64,000 bases of DNA, from NCBI RefSeq assembly GCF_002968575.1, contig NZ_PVBM01000026.1, positions 1-64,000 of the forward strand, read 5' to 3'. The notes beneath the pieces are model-generated. The model searched no databases and was not told where the DNA came from. It saw only the letters and a program-made list of their open reading frames with translations. Positions 53,805 through 62,709 of this stretch are shown here, piece by piece (position 1 is the first letter of the stretch; every line of letters starts with the position of its first letter). The DNA comes from Neorhizobium huautlense. Lineage in GTDB: Bacteria > Pseudomonadota > Alphaproteobacteria > Rhizobiales > Rhizobiaceae. Made by a program: the position numbers and the translations under genes.

Positions 53805-54995
53805 TCAGTTGTCATAGGGATCGGCCGCGTCGCGCAGGCCGTCGCCGAAGAAGTTGAAGGAGAGGACGGCGACGACCACCGCAAGCGACGGCCAGATCAG
53901 CAGCCAGGGCGCGGTCGCGACCGTGCGGATGTTCTGGGCGTCCTGCAACAGCACCCCCCAACTGACCACCGGCGGCTTCAGCCCGATACCCAGGAAGGAG
54001 AGCGAGGTCTCCGCCACGATCATGGTCGGCACCGCAAGCGTCACGACGGCAAGGATGTGGCTCGTCAGCGAGGGCAGGATGTGGCGGAAGATCAGTCGCG
54101 TCTCGCTCGACCCGTCGAGCCGGGCCGCGGTGACGAAATCCTCGCTGCGGAGAGCCAGGAAGCGGCCCCGCACCTCGCGCGCCAGGCTAGTCCAGCCGAG
54201 CAGCGAGACGATGATGGTGATGACGAAATAGACCGTGAGCGGCGACCATGTCAGCGGGATGGCTGCCGCCAGTCCGAGCCACAAGGGGATCGTCGGCATG
54301 GCGCTCACCACCTCGATGACGCGCTGGATCAGCATGTCGACCCAACCGCCGTAGAAGCCGGAAATCGCCCCAAACACGACGCCAAGCACCAGGGAGACCC
54401 CGACCCCGACAAGGCCGATCGACATCGACACCCGGGTGCCATGGACAAGGCGGGAGAACACATCGCGTCCGAGCCGGTCGGTGCCCAGCAGATACATCGG
54501 ATCGGCCGGATTGAGCGGCCCGATCAGATGGCGGTCCATGGGGATGAGGCCGAACAGGTGGTAGGCCGGACCCTTCACGAAGAAGCCGATCGGAACGACC
54601 TTCGTCTCGTCGACGACGAAGGTGCGCCTGAGCGCCACCTTGTCGATCTCCACGCGATAGCCCTTTACATGCGGCCGGAAGTCGCTGCTGCCGTCGGGAT
54701 TGGTAACGAAGAGGCTGATCGCCTGGGGCGGCGCATAGGTATATTGCGGCTTCGACGTGGTCGGAAGGAAGGGCGCCAGGAATTCGGCGAACAGGCCGAC
54801 CAGATAGAGGATCAGGATGACCGCGCCCGCGATCATCGCCACCTTCTGGCGCAAGAGCTTGCGACCGATCAGCCGCCAGGGACCGATGGTTGCCGTGGAG
54901 ACCGTCCCCCCCTGCTTCAGCGGACTGATCGAGGGGCCGTCGGCGACCACAAGGGGCCGGTCGATGCGAGGCCCCAGATTTTCTTGCAGCGTCAT
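53805..54995 (-). CDS. ABC transporter permease (DppC/OppC-type)
   Basis: The 396-residue membrane protein has an N-terminal TM ([21 protein letters not shown]), then a large periplasmic loop of about 110 residues. A set of five helices with the EAA loop [21 protein letters not shown] follows. The loop makes it longer than typical DppC (about 300). The ATG at 54995 has GGAGG upstream. It forms the channel with the DppB-type protein encoded 10 bases upstream. Confidence 0.9.
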   Translation of the reverse strand: MTLQENLGPRIDRPLVVADGPSISPLKQGGTVSTATIGPWRLIGRKLLRQKVAMIAGAVILILYLVGLFAEFLAPFLPTTSKPQYTYAPPQAISLFVTNPDGSSDFRPHVKGYRVEIDKVALRRTFVVDETKVVPIGFFVKGPAYHLFGLIPMDRHLIGPLNPADPMYLLGTDRLGRDVFSRLVHGTRVSMSIGLVGVGVSLVLGVVFGAISGFYGGWVDMLIQRVIEVVSAMPTIPLWLGLAAAIPLTWSPLTVYFVITIIVSLLGWTSLAREVRGRFLALRSEDFVTAARLDGSSETRLIFRHILPSLTSHILAVVTLAVPTMIVAETSLSFLGIGLKPPVVSWGVLLQDAQNIRTVATAPWLLIWPSLAVVVAVLSFNFFGDGLRDAADPYDN

Positions 54996-55005
54996 GGTCG
55001 CCTCC

Positions 55006-55992
55006 TCAATTGAACCGGATGCGCGGGTCGAGGATCGCCAGCAGCAGATCCGACAGCAGCATGCCGACGAGGGTAAGCGCGCTCAAAAGCAGGATGAAGC
55101 TGCCGGCGAGATACATGTCCTGGGAGACGAGCGCGCGAAACAGCAACGGCCCGGCGGTCGGCAGGTTCAGGACGATGGCGGTGATCGTCACTCCCGATAC
55201 GAGATGGGGCAGGACCCAGCCGATGGCCGAGACGAAGGGATTGAGGGCGATCCGCACCGGATATTTGAGGATCACCTTGTATTCCGGCAGTCCCTTGGCG
55301 CGGGCGGTCACCACATAGGGCTTGTGCAACTCGTCTGTCAGGTTAGCCCTCAGTATCCGGATCAGCGCTGCCGTTCCCGACGCTCCGATAATGATAATCG
55401 GTATCCAGAGATGGGCGAGCAGGTCCCAGAGCTTGGCGAGGCTCCAGGGGGCCTCCGCATACTCGGGCGAGAAGAAGCCGCCGACGCTCTGGCCGAGATA
55501 GCGATAGGCGACATACATCAGCGTCAGCGCCAGGATGAAATTCGGCACCGCAAGGCCGATGAAGCCGAGGAAGGTGAAGACGTGGTCGCCGATCGAATGG
55601 CGGCGAACGGCCGAATAGATGCCGATCGGCAAGGCCACGATCCAGACGAACAGCAGGCTCAGGAGCGAGATCACCAGGGTGGAACCCATGCGCGCCCAGA
55701 TCAGGCCGGAGACGGGCTGGTTCCATTCGAAGGACCAGCCGAAATCGCCGCGGCTCAGGATGCCCCAGATCCATTTGACATATTGGATATAGAAGGGATC
55801 GTCGAAGCCGTAGATCTGCTTCAGCCGCTCGATTTCGTCCGGATCGACCGCCTGTCCGCTGTCACTCATGGTCGCGATCATCGAGCTCAGATAGTCGCCG
55901 GGCGGCAGCTGGATGATCAGAAACGAGATCAGCGACATGCCGAACAGGGTCGGTATCATGTAGACAAGGCGCTTGAAGATGTAGCCAAGCAT
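55006..55992 (-). CDS. ABC transporter permease (DppB/OppB-type)
   Basis: The 328-residue membrane protein begins [20 protein letters not shown], the usual DppB start, and has six helices plus the EAA-type loop [20 protein letters not shown]. The ATG at 55992 is used, with GGAGGAG upstream; a longer frame to 56058 has no better support. It pairs with the DppC-type permease. Confidence 0.9.
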   Translation of the reverse strand: MLGYIFKRLVYMIPTLFGMSLISFLIIQLPPGDYLSSMIATMSDSGQAVDPDEIERLKQIYGFDDPFYIQYVKWIWGILSRGDFGWSFEWNQPVSGLIWARMGSTLVISLLSLLFVWIVALPIGIYSAVRRHSIGDHVFTFLGFIGLAVPNFILALTLMYVAYRYLGQSVGGFFSPEYAEAPWSLAKLWDLLAHLWIPIIIIGASGTAALIRILRANLTDELHKPYVVTARAKGLPEYKVILKYPVRIALNPFVSAIGWVLPHLVSGVTITAIVLNLPTAGPLLFRALVSQDMYLAGSFILLLSALTLVGMLLSDLLLAILDPRIRFN

Positions 55993-56093
55993 CAATTCAT
56001 TCTCCTCCACTCGAACACCTGCGGACCTCACCGCCGGCGCTCCTCCGCTCCCGGTCAAGGCACCATCGGGGAAATCCCGGGAGGTTCCTGACC

Positions 56094-56113
56094 TCGGGGC
56101 CCTCCAGCCCCGA
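56094..56113 (-). promoter_or_regulatory. Intercistronic stem-loop
   Basis: TCGGGGC and GCCCCGA form a perfect 7-bp stem around CCTCCA, between the end of the large glycosidase-like gene and the DppB-type permease. It may mark a transcript processing or partial termination point. Confidence 0.4.
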
Positions 56114-56135
56114 AGCGCTTCGTTTGCCTGTCGCC

Positions 56136-58253
56136 TCAGGCCCAGGCAAGGTGCAAGACCTCCAGCCGCTCGATCCCCGGCACCACGACGACGGCGCGGC
56201 CGTTTTCGATCCGGACCTCGGCGGCGCGATCGGCAACGACAAGCCAGGCCCGCCCCAGCGATTTGCCCTGGGGAATGTCCACCGAAACGGTCTGCGCCGC
56301 CAAGGGCAAGTTTTCCCGGATCGGTCCCTTCATCATCATGGGATTGGTGAGGTTGAACAGGCTGAGCGCGAGGCCTTGCTCGTTCTCCCGTAGCGCAAGG
56401 TCGATCACGCCGGGCCCTTCCACCGTGACGCGGGAGGTTTTTCCGAGCGCCCAGCGCACGGCATTGGCGATCAGGCGCCCATGATCGATGGCAAAGACTT
56501 CCCAGAAGATCTCGCCGATATTCCAGGGGATGTAGACCGTGCGGCCGCCCTTGCCGGTCTCGCGAGCAATCACGGCGGCACCTTCAGGCGCCTTGCGCGG
56601 ATAGACTTCCTCCATCGGCAGGTCGGGGAAATCGGGCACATAGAGGAAGGGCGTGTCCGCCCCATCAGTGGGTTCGACATGGATGAGCCGCGTGCCCCCC
56701 ATGATGCGGGCCGCGCCCTCATAGCCCTGGTTGACGGGATGTTCGCCCGATAGCGCCACATAGGTGTTCTTGACGATGCCGCGCGGCCCGGACTGGTAGC
56801 GGGCGGCGAGAACATCCGAGAGGCCGAATTCCGTTCGCAACTTGCCGAACTCGTCGCGCAGGGAGGTCTCGTAGGCGGCGACGACGCTGCCGCCGCGCGC
56901 CACATAATCGCGGATCGCCTTGACCTGGGCGTCCGACAGGCAGGCAGCATTGGCAAGCACGATCACCTTGAAGCGGTCGAGCTCGCTCGCCGTCAGCACC
57001 TGATCCGACAAAAGCTCGAAGGGCAGCCGGGCCTCGACCAGCGCGTGATAGAAGCCGAGATCGTGCTTTTCGGCATTGTGCCTGTCTTCCGGCGCCCAGT
57101 GGCGCAGGGTGGTGGACGGATCGATGACGGCGATTTCGGCCGTCGGGGCCATGTCGGCCAGGACAGGCTCGATCGCCGCCTGCAAGCCGAAGGCGGCCGC
57201 CACGGGCTCCACCCAGCGCTCGTCCGGCACGACGCCGTTGAACTTGGTGAACCAGGCGCTGAGGCCATGGGCGGTGCCGTTGTTGATCCACAGCTGGATC
57301 TCCTCGGCTGAGGTTACGGCATCCTTCCACCGATAGGCTTCTTCCGGGCCGATCGAGGTGATGAGGATAACGGGCCGATCCGGGAAGGTGGCGCGGATAC
57401 GCTTGCCGTTGCGCCCGGCCGACCAGCCGACCTCCAGCCCCTTGCGACCCTGGTGATCGACGACGAGAAAGGGGCAGTGTTTGGTGATGACGGACAGGTC
57501 GAACTCCATCAGCGAAGCGCCGCTCATATTGGGAATGAAGCTTGCATGCGGGCGGATCGCCTTCACCGCATCGTCCCATTGGGCGATGACTTCGGTGAGC
57601 ACGCGCCGGCGCCATTGCAGCCAGGCCTGCCAGGCTGGATCGTCCGCATCGGCGATCTTCGGCAGGTCGTAGCCGCTCATGTCGCGGAAGCGGCGGGCGC
57701 TGTCCTCGCTATAGTCGACGCCGTGGCCCTGCCAGCGATTGGCAAAGATCGCGTCGATATCGTAGTCGCGGACGATTTCCTTCACCACATCGGGCATGAA
57801 AACCGAATTGTAGTCGCCATAGGCATTAGTGACCCAGACATCCGGATAGGCCCAGTGGCGCCGCGGCGCGCCGTCGGCATCGATCATCACCCATTCCGGA
57901 TGGGCCTTGGCGGCGTCGTCATGGATGGCATGGGGATCGACGCGGGCCATGACATGCATGTCGAGCCGGCGCGCGGCATCGACCAGGGCGCCGAAGATAT
58001 CGCGGTCGCCCAGATGGCGGCTGACATAGTGGTAGGGCACCTTGCTGGGATAGTAAGCGACATAGCCGCCGGCGCTGAGGCACAGCGCATTGGACCTGGT
58101 CCGCTTGAACACCTCGATCCAGAAGGCCGGATCGTAGCGGTCCGGATCGTCCTCGACAAAGGTCAACTGGGTCCAGCGGGTCGCGGTCCGGTACCACTCC
58201 AGCGTTCTCAGCGTGCCGGCAGTTTCTCTTACGGATTCAAGCATCGTCGTCAT
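56136..58253 (-). CDS. Putative glycoside hydrolase with beta-galactosidase-trimerisation-like domain
   Basis: The protein of about 705 residues has a TIM-barrel-like N-terminal half (LSAGGYVAYYPSKVPYHYVSRHLG, HVMARVDPHAIHDDAAKAHPEW, DIDAIFANRWQGHGVDYSED) reminiscent of GH42/GH29-type enzymes. A type-1-glutaminase-like domain follows (VIVLANAACLSDAQVKAIRDYVARGGSVVAAYETS), then a beta-rich C-terminal domain. I cannot name the family exactly. The ATG at 58253 has a GGGAATGG-like site; the longer frame to 58364 looks like chance. It lies between the binding protein and permease genes of the importer, so it probably hydrolyses the imported glycoside. Confidence 0.75.
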   Translation of the reverse strand: MTTMLESVRETAGTLRTLEWYRTATRWTQLTFVEDDPDRYDPAFWIEVFKRTRSNALCLSAGGYVAYYPSKVPYHYVSRHLGDRDIFGALVDAARRLDMHVMARVDPHAIHDDAAKAHPEWVMIDADGAPRRHWAYPDVWVTNAYGDYNSVFMPDVVKEIVRDYDIDAIFANRWQGHGVDYSEDSARRFRDMSGYDLPKIADADDPAWQAWLQWRRRVLTEVIAQWDDAVKAIRPHASFIPNMSGASLMEFDLSVITKHCPFLVVDHQGRKGLEVGWSAGRNGKRIRATFPDRPVILITSIGPEEAYRWKDAVTSAEEIQLWINNGTAHGLSAWFTKFNGVVPDERWVEPVAAAFGLQAAIEPVLADMAPTAEIAVIDPSTTLRHWAPEDRHNAEKHDLGFYHALVEARLPFELLSDQVLTASELDRFKVIVLANAACLSDAQVKAIRDYVARGGSVVAAYETSLRDEFGKLRTEFGLSDVLAARYQSGPRGIVKNTYVALSGEHPVNQGYEGAARIMGGTRLIHVEPTDGADTPFLYVPDFPDLPMEEVYPRKAPEGAAVIARETGKGGRTVYIPWNIGEIFWEVFAIDHGRLIANAVRWALGKTSRVTVEGPGVIDLALRENEQGLALSLFNLTNPMMMKGPIRENLPLAAQTVSVDIPQGKSLGRAWLVVADRAAEVRIENGRAVVVVPGIERLEVLHLAWA

Positions 58254-58335
58254 CCATTCCCAGAGCATTTCCGCTCTATCCGTTTGTCGTCCGCGCAGTT
58301 CGGCTGAAACTGCTTCAGGCAAGGCTTTCCCGTTC

Positions 58336-58355
58336 GCCGGCCCTTGCGGGCCGGC
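58336..58355 (-). promoter_or_regulatory. Stem-loop after second solute-binding protein gene
   Basis: GCCGGCCC and GGGCCGGC form a perfect 8-bp stem around a TTGC loop, 26 bases after the stop of the binding-protein gene. It probably protects that transcript and lowers expression of the downstream genes. Confidence 0.55.
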
Positions 58356-58381
58356 GTTCGGCATGGTTCGGTGCGGCCGGA

Positions 58382-60307
58382 TCAGACCTTGTAGAATTGC
58401 TCCGGCATGGTCGGCGCGGGTGTCGGCCAGCCAAAGGAGTTCGGCATCACGCGGGTGATGTTCCTCATGTTGTTCTTGACGATGCCGTAGCCGTCGGGCG
58501 GCAGCGAAACGCCGAACACATAGAAGTTGTCCGCAGCCATCTGCAGGATCTGCTTCATGATCTCGTTGCGCGCAGCCGGGTCGGAGGTGGCCTTGAGCGA
58601 ATCGTAGAGCTCAAGCTGTCTCTTCGTTTCCGGCGGCGGCTCTTCTGCATTGGCGTTGTTGCGGTCGAGATACCAGAGCTGCCAGGCTGGCGCATACATC
58701 GCGTTGGAATCCGTCGGCACGAAGTAGCGCGGGTCGAGCACGGCCGCGACGCCGCCATTGGCGCCGAACTGGTGGGCGGTGGCATCGAAATCGCGTCCCT
58801 GCCGCACCCGGGTCTCCCATAGCGACCGGTCCATGGAGCGCATCTGCGCGTCGATGCCGACAGCCTGGAACATCGGAATGACCAACTGGAACAGATCGAG
58901 GAACACCGCGCGCGCCTGGTCGATCTCGAAGATGACGGTGACGCGGCGGCCCTCATCGTCGAGACGGAAGCCCTGGGCATCGCGCTTCGGGATGATCTCG
59001 TCGAGCAGGGCATTGGCCTGGGCCTCGTCATAGGCGGTAAACTGCTTGGCCAGTTGCTCGTTGTAGAGCGGATCACCCTCCTTGATGGAAGGCTGCGCGG
59101 GCGCGCCCTGGCCAACCAGAACGACGTCGATCAGCGCCTGTCGATCCAGCGCGGTGGAGAGGGCCGCGCGGAACCGCTTGTCGCGGAAGAGCTTGCGCTT
59201 GGTCGCATCGTTATGGTTCAGGTTGAAGATGAAGTTCATCACGTTGGCCTCGGTGGAGGTCAGCGTGTAGAAGTCGTAATCGCCCTGCTGGCGCGCATCA
59301 TAAAGCACCGCCTTGTTGTTCGGCGTGGCGATATACTGGTCCATCATGTCGATTTCGCCCTGCATCGCCTTCAAGAGCAGGACCTGCGGGTCGGCGACCA
59401 TCTGGTAGACGATACGGTCCATATAGGGCAGCTGATTGCCCTCGGTATCCACCTTCCAGTAATAGGGATTGCGCTCCGCCACGACCCGCTCGGTGTTTTC
59501 GCCGGGCGCGATGGTGAACGCCCAGGCATTCAGGGTCGGCTTCTTCGACGAATTCAGGAAGAAGGTATTGTCTTCCTGGAAACCCGAGGCCGACTGGAAC
59601 GAGGCAATCCAGCTGTCGAAACCGCGCTGCTTGGCAAGCTCGTCGGCCTTCGGATTGTAGTCGATGTGGAACTGCTCGAGATAATGCTTCGGGCAGCGGG
59701 TGGTGTGATCCCAGTTGGACCAGGCCACCTGCAGCGGGAACATACCGTTAGGTTTCTCGAAGATCACCTTGAAGGTCTGTTCGTCCACCACTTCGAGCTT
59801 GGCCGGCTTGCCGGCCGTCTTCCAGTGGCCTTGGCTGGTGACGGCGACGCGCTTGTCGGTCAGCACGGTGTCATACCAGAACTTCACGTCGGCGGTGGTA
59901 TAGGGGTGGCCGTCGGACCACTTCATGCCCTTGCGCAGGCGGATGGTGTAGACGGTCGCGTCGTCGTTGGCATCGAAGGCTTCGGCGATATTGAGCGTCA
60001 CCCCCGACCAGTCGGGCGTATAACGCAAAAGCGGCTCATAGGCCTGGTAGCGGAACAGCATCGACAGCGACCCACCCCCGACTAGCGCCATCTTCCAGTC
60101 GCCGCCATATTTGCCGATGTCTTCGACCGGCTTGATCACCAGGGGGTTTTCCGGCAGCCGCTCCGCGACGGCAGGCAGCACCCCGCTCGCGACCTTTTCC
60201 TTCAGGATATCCGCTTCCTTATAGGATGCAGCAACCGCAGGCAGCGCGGGCAATACGAGAACGGCCGAACTGCCGGCCAGAAAGGTACGACGTTTCATCT
60301 TGATCAT
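58382..60307 (-). CDS. Family 5 extracellular solute-binding protein (oligopeptide/oligosaccharide type)
   Basis: The 641-residue protein starts at the ATG at 60307, which has GGAGGAG upstream. A signal peptide with KMKRRTFLAGSSAVLVLPALPAVA (Tat-like RR) is followed by the SBP_bac_5 core: LRKGMKWSDGHPYTTADVKFWYD, DKRFRAALSTALDRQALID. This class binds oligopeptides but in rhizobia often binds oligosaccharides, in line with the glycosidase genes in the operon. It is the first gene of the operon, divergent from the LacI regulator. Confidence 0.9.
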   Translation of the reverse strand: MIKMKRRTFLAGSSAVLVLPALPAVAASYKEADILKEKVASGVLPAVAERLPENPLVIKPVEDIGKYGGDWKMALVGGGSLSMLFRYQAYEPLLRYTPDWSGVTLNIAEAFDANDDATVYTIRLRKGMKWSDGHPYTTADVKFWYDTVLTDKRVAVTSQGHWKTAGKPAKLEVVDEQTFKVIFEKPNGMFPLQVAWSNWDHTTRCPKHYLEQFHIDYNPKADELAKQRGFDSWIASFQSASGFQEDNTFFLNSSKKPTLNAWAFTIAPGENTERVVAERNPYYWKVDTEGNQLPYMDRIVYQMVADPQVLLLKAMQGEIDMMDQYIATPNNKAVLYDARQQGDYDFYTLTSTEANVMNFIFNLNHNDATKRKLFRDKRFRAALSTALDRQALIDVVLVGQGAPAQPSIKEGDPLYNEQLAKQFTAYDEAQANALLDEIIPKRDAQGFRLDDEGRRVTVIFEIDQARAVFLDLFQLVIPMFQAVGIDAQMRSMDRSLWETRVRQGRDFDATAHQFGANGGVAAVLDPRYFVPTDSNAMYAPAWQLWYLDRNNANAEEPPPETKRQLELYDSLKATSDPAARNEIMKQILQMAADNFYVFGVSLPPDGYGIVKNNMRNITRVMPNSFGWPTPAPTMPEQFYKV

Positions 60308-60370
60308 GAGTGTCTCCTCCACACATCCACCCCCTTTGTTCCTCCCCAGGGCTTGGATAACGAGAGGTTT

Positions 60371-60410
60371 GCAATATAATATCGTTAGGTAAAGTGTTAT
60401 GTTATATTGC
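60371..60410. promoter_or_regulatory. Divergent operator between binding-protein and lacI-type genes
   Basis: GCAATATAA (60371-60379) and TTATATTGC (60402-60410) are perfect inverted 9-mers spanning 40 bases in the 166-base gap between the two divergent genes. The AT-rich dyad is a good candidate operator and overlaps the likely promoters. The LacI-type protein would repress the transporter operon until an inducer sugar arrives. Confidence 0.6.
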
Positions 60411-60473
60411 GCTTCATGTTTGTGTTTTGCGGCGCAACAGTGTAGCTGACAAAGCGGGGACAGAGGGCACGGG

Positions 60474-61514
60474 ATGAAGAGCAGGGACAAGGTCAGCCTG
60501 GAGACGATCGCACGAGAGGTCGGGCTTTCCAAATACGCGGTGTCGCGCTCGCTTTCGGGCAAGAGCGGCGTCAGCGAGGAGACCCGCGAGCGTATTCGGG
60601 AAACTGCCCAGCGGCTCGGCTATATCAGGCCCGTCAACAAGGACGAGCTTCGCGAGATCGCCGTGGTGTTCCACGACCACGACCCCGTCAACAGTGAACT
60701 CTACATGCAGATCCAGAACGGCGTGCAGGCCCAGGCCCACCGCATCGGCATGGGGCTCAGGATCCGCTGGACCCATGGCGCCGGGCAGCTCGAGGATCTC
60801 GCCAAGACCTGCGCGGGGCTTCTGCTGGTCGGCCCTCATGACAGCGCCGCGGTCGCCGCCGTGACCGCAAGCGGCATTCCGGTGGTGCGCCTCGGCTGGA
60901 TTGATCCGCTCGAGGATGCCGACCAGGTCTCCGGCACCGACCACGAAGCGGGACAGGCCGTGATGGAATATCTTCTGCGGCTCGGCCATCGCAACATCGC
61001 CTATGTCTACGGCGTGCCGGGCTATCGCGGCCGGCGGGAACGCTTCTATGGCGCGCGCGAGGTGGCCGAACGCAATGACGACGTCGCGCTGCATGTGCTG
61101 CAATTCGAGGAGCATGGCGGATTTGCGGAAGCCTTTGCCGAGCTCAAGGAGAGCGGCGTACAGCCCACCGCCTTCTTCTGCGCCCATGACGGCCTGGCGC
61201 TGACGGTGGTATCGGAACTGCTGGGTCAGGGCTATCGCATTCCCGACGACGTGTCGGTCGTGGGGTTCGGCGATTTCTCGCCGGCGACGCAGATCTCGCC
61301 GCCGCTCACCACCGTGCGCATGGAAGGCCAGGAATGCGGCGCTGTCGGGCTGCAACTCTTGATGGAGCGCATCGAACATCCCCGCCAGCGAGGAAATCCG
61401 GCAAGACGGATCTACGTCGCTTCACGCATCATCGAACGTCGTTCTACCGGGCCGTGCCGTGCCGCCGTCAAAGTCGAGGGCCGGCCAAAGACATCTTCAA
61501 GTCATGGCGGGTGA
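60474..61514 (+). CDS. LacI-family transcriptional regulator
   Basis: The 346-residue protein has a LacI helix-turn-helix (VSLETIAREVGLSKYAVSRSLSG, residues 7-29) and hinge, then a sugar-binding domain with GLLLVGPHDS, GHRNIAYVYGVPGYRGRRERFYGA, TAFFCAHDGLAL and GFGDFSPATQISPPLTTVRM. It is divergent from the binding-protein gene across a dyad. The last 30 residues are unusual (STGPCRAAVKVEGRPKTSSS) and may be altered by a recombination scar, because a porin remnant begins at once after the stop. Confidence 0.9.
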   Translation: MKSRDKVSLETIAREVGLSKYAVSRSLSGKSGVSEETRERIRETAQRLGYIRPVNKDELREIAVVFHDHDPVNSELYMQIQNGVQAQAHRIGMGLRIRWTHGAGQLEDLAKTCAGLLLVGPHDSAAVAAVTASGIPVVRLGWIDPLEDADQVSGTDHEAGQAVMEYLLRLGHRNIAYVYGVPGYRGRRERFYGAREVAERNDDVALHVLQFEEHGGFAEAFAELKESGVQPTAFFCAHDGLALTVVSELLGQGYRIPDDVSVVGFGDFSPATQISPPLTTVRMEGQECGAVGLQLLMERIEHPRQRGNPARRIYVASRIIERRSTGPCRAAVKVEGRPKTSSSHGG

Positions 61515-61834
61515 GCGTACTTGGCTTCGGCACTGAAGAGGGAATGTTTAGCGGTTACACCGTTGGCGCTGGTGCCGATTACGCGTTTACGGGCAACATC
61601 TTCGCTCGCGTGGAGTATCGTTACAGCGACTTCGGCTGCAAGACGTTCGATTTCGGTCCTGGGACCATCGATGCGGACCTTAATCAGCACGCTGTTAAAG
61701 TCGGCTTGGGTGTGAAGTTCCAATACTCAGGCTTTGCGATAATCGCTGATGTTCTTCACCAGGCTCTGCGTTCGCGACTGGCAATGCGTCCGGAAGATCA
61801 AGGGCCGATCACCTGCGGCCTCTTCGCCTACTAA
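61511..61834 (+). pseudogene. C-terminal remnant of an outer-membrane beta-barrel (Omp31/RopB-like) gene
   Basis: The frame reads GYTVGAGADYAFTGNIFARVEYRY and ADLNQHAVKVGLGVKF, the last two strands of small rhizobial outer-membrane barrel proteins, whose usual length is over 200 residues. The 5' part is missing and the normal C-terminal stop is replaced by read-through of about 30 unrelated residues. There is no start codon with a ribosome-binding site. It is a fragment left by rearrangement beside the lacI gene. Confidence 0.65.
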
Positions 61835-61968
61835 GCCTCTGTGGCTGCTGTCGCCTTGTTGAGGGTTTTGCCTCACCAGCGCGGTGAAGGTGTATTGGTC
61901 AATGGACACTCCCATCTTTTCCCCGCTCCCCGCGTAGGTTCGGATGACGCTCCTATAGCAGCCGGCCT
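61835..61968. other. Short intergenic stretch, no supported gene
   Basis: Between the porin remnant and the GST stop codon. A 62-codon minus-strand frame runs over it and into the remnant but resembles no family I know. Confidence 0.3.
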
Positions 61969-62673
61969 TCAGCGCTGCGACTTGAGACGATACGCCTCGA
62001 AATGCGGGTTCTTCTCCCGCTCCAGCACGGCGCGCACGGCAGCTCTTTCGAGCATCTGGTCTTTGTGCCGATTAAAATGCGCCAGCGTCTCCATCGGTAG
62101 GCCGTTGCTCGTTCCCCAGCCATAGAAGACGAGCGCATAGGGATCGACGACCGTATAGCGGTCACCCATGATCCATTCCTGGTCGCCAATCATCCGGTCG
62201 ATTTCGACGACGCACTCCCAATATTTTGCAGTCGCCTTCTCCCGGATATCGCCGTGAACCTCTTCCCTGTCTGCGAAATGGTAGGGACGATATTTTGCTT
62301 TCTGAAACATGTGGGGGGTGTTTGAGAACCAGGCCATCTGCGCGATGCAACGCGCCTGGTCGAGGAGGCGGGTCGGAAGAAGAGCGGTCTCGGGATTACT
62401 AAGAGCGATGTAGGTCAGGATCGCGGTGTTTTCGGTCAGGACCTCGCCGTCCGGGGTCACGAGGGCGGGAACCTTGCCCCTGGGATTAATGGAAAGGTAG
62501 TCCTCCGACAGATGCTGTTGTTTCCCAAGCAGCGTCTCGACCGGGCGAAACGGCCTGCCGGTCTCCTCCAGGGCAATATGGGAGGCAAGTGAACAGGCGC
62601 CGGGGCTGTAGAAGAGAACCGTTTCTCCCTTCAATCCCGCAAGTCCGCCCGAAATCGACGCAATATTTTCCAT
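61969..62673 (-). CDS. Glutathione S-transferase family protein
   Basis: The 234-residue protein has a thioredoxin-like N-terminal domain (FYSPGACSLASHIALEE with the SPGACS active-site region, NPRGKVPALV, LTENTAILTYI) and an all-helical C-terminal domain. The Ser/Cys pair fits beta-class GSTs. I start at the ATG at 62673 (MENIASIS), with GGGGAC upstream. It is 36 bases downstream of the molybdopterin-oxidoreductase gene, so the two may be co-transcribed. Confidence 0.88.
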   Translation of the reverse strand: MENIASISGGLAGLKGETVLFYSPGACSLASHIALEETGRPFRPVETLLGKQQHLSEDYLSINPRGKVPALVTPDGEVLTENTAILTYIALSNPETALLPTRLLDQARCIAQMAWFSNTPHMFQKAKYRPYHFADREEVHGDIREKATAKYWECVVEIDRMIGDQEWIMGDRYTVVDPYALVFYGWGTSNGLPMETLAHFNRHKDQMLERAAVRAVLEREKNPHFEAYRLKSQR

Positions 62674-62709
62674 GTCCCCGATCCTCTGTATAATGTTCGT
62701 GTCAGGCAC

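Noticed and set aside
52067-53857. Long plus-strand frame of 596 codons
   Set aside because: Antisense shadow of the dual ABC ATPase, whose Walker and signature motifs are on the minus strand.
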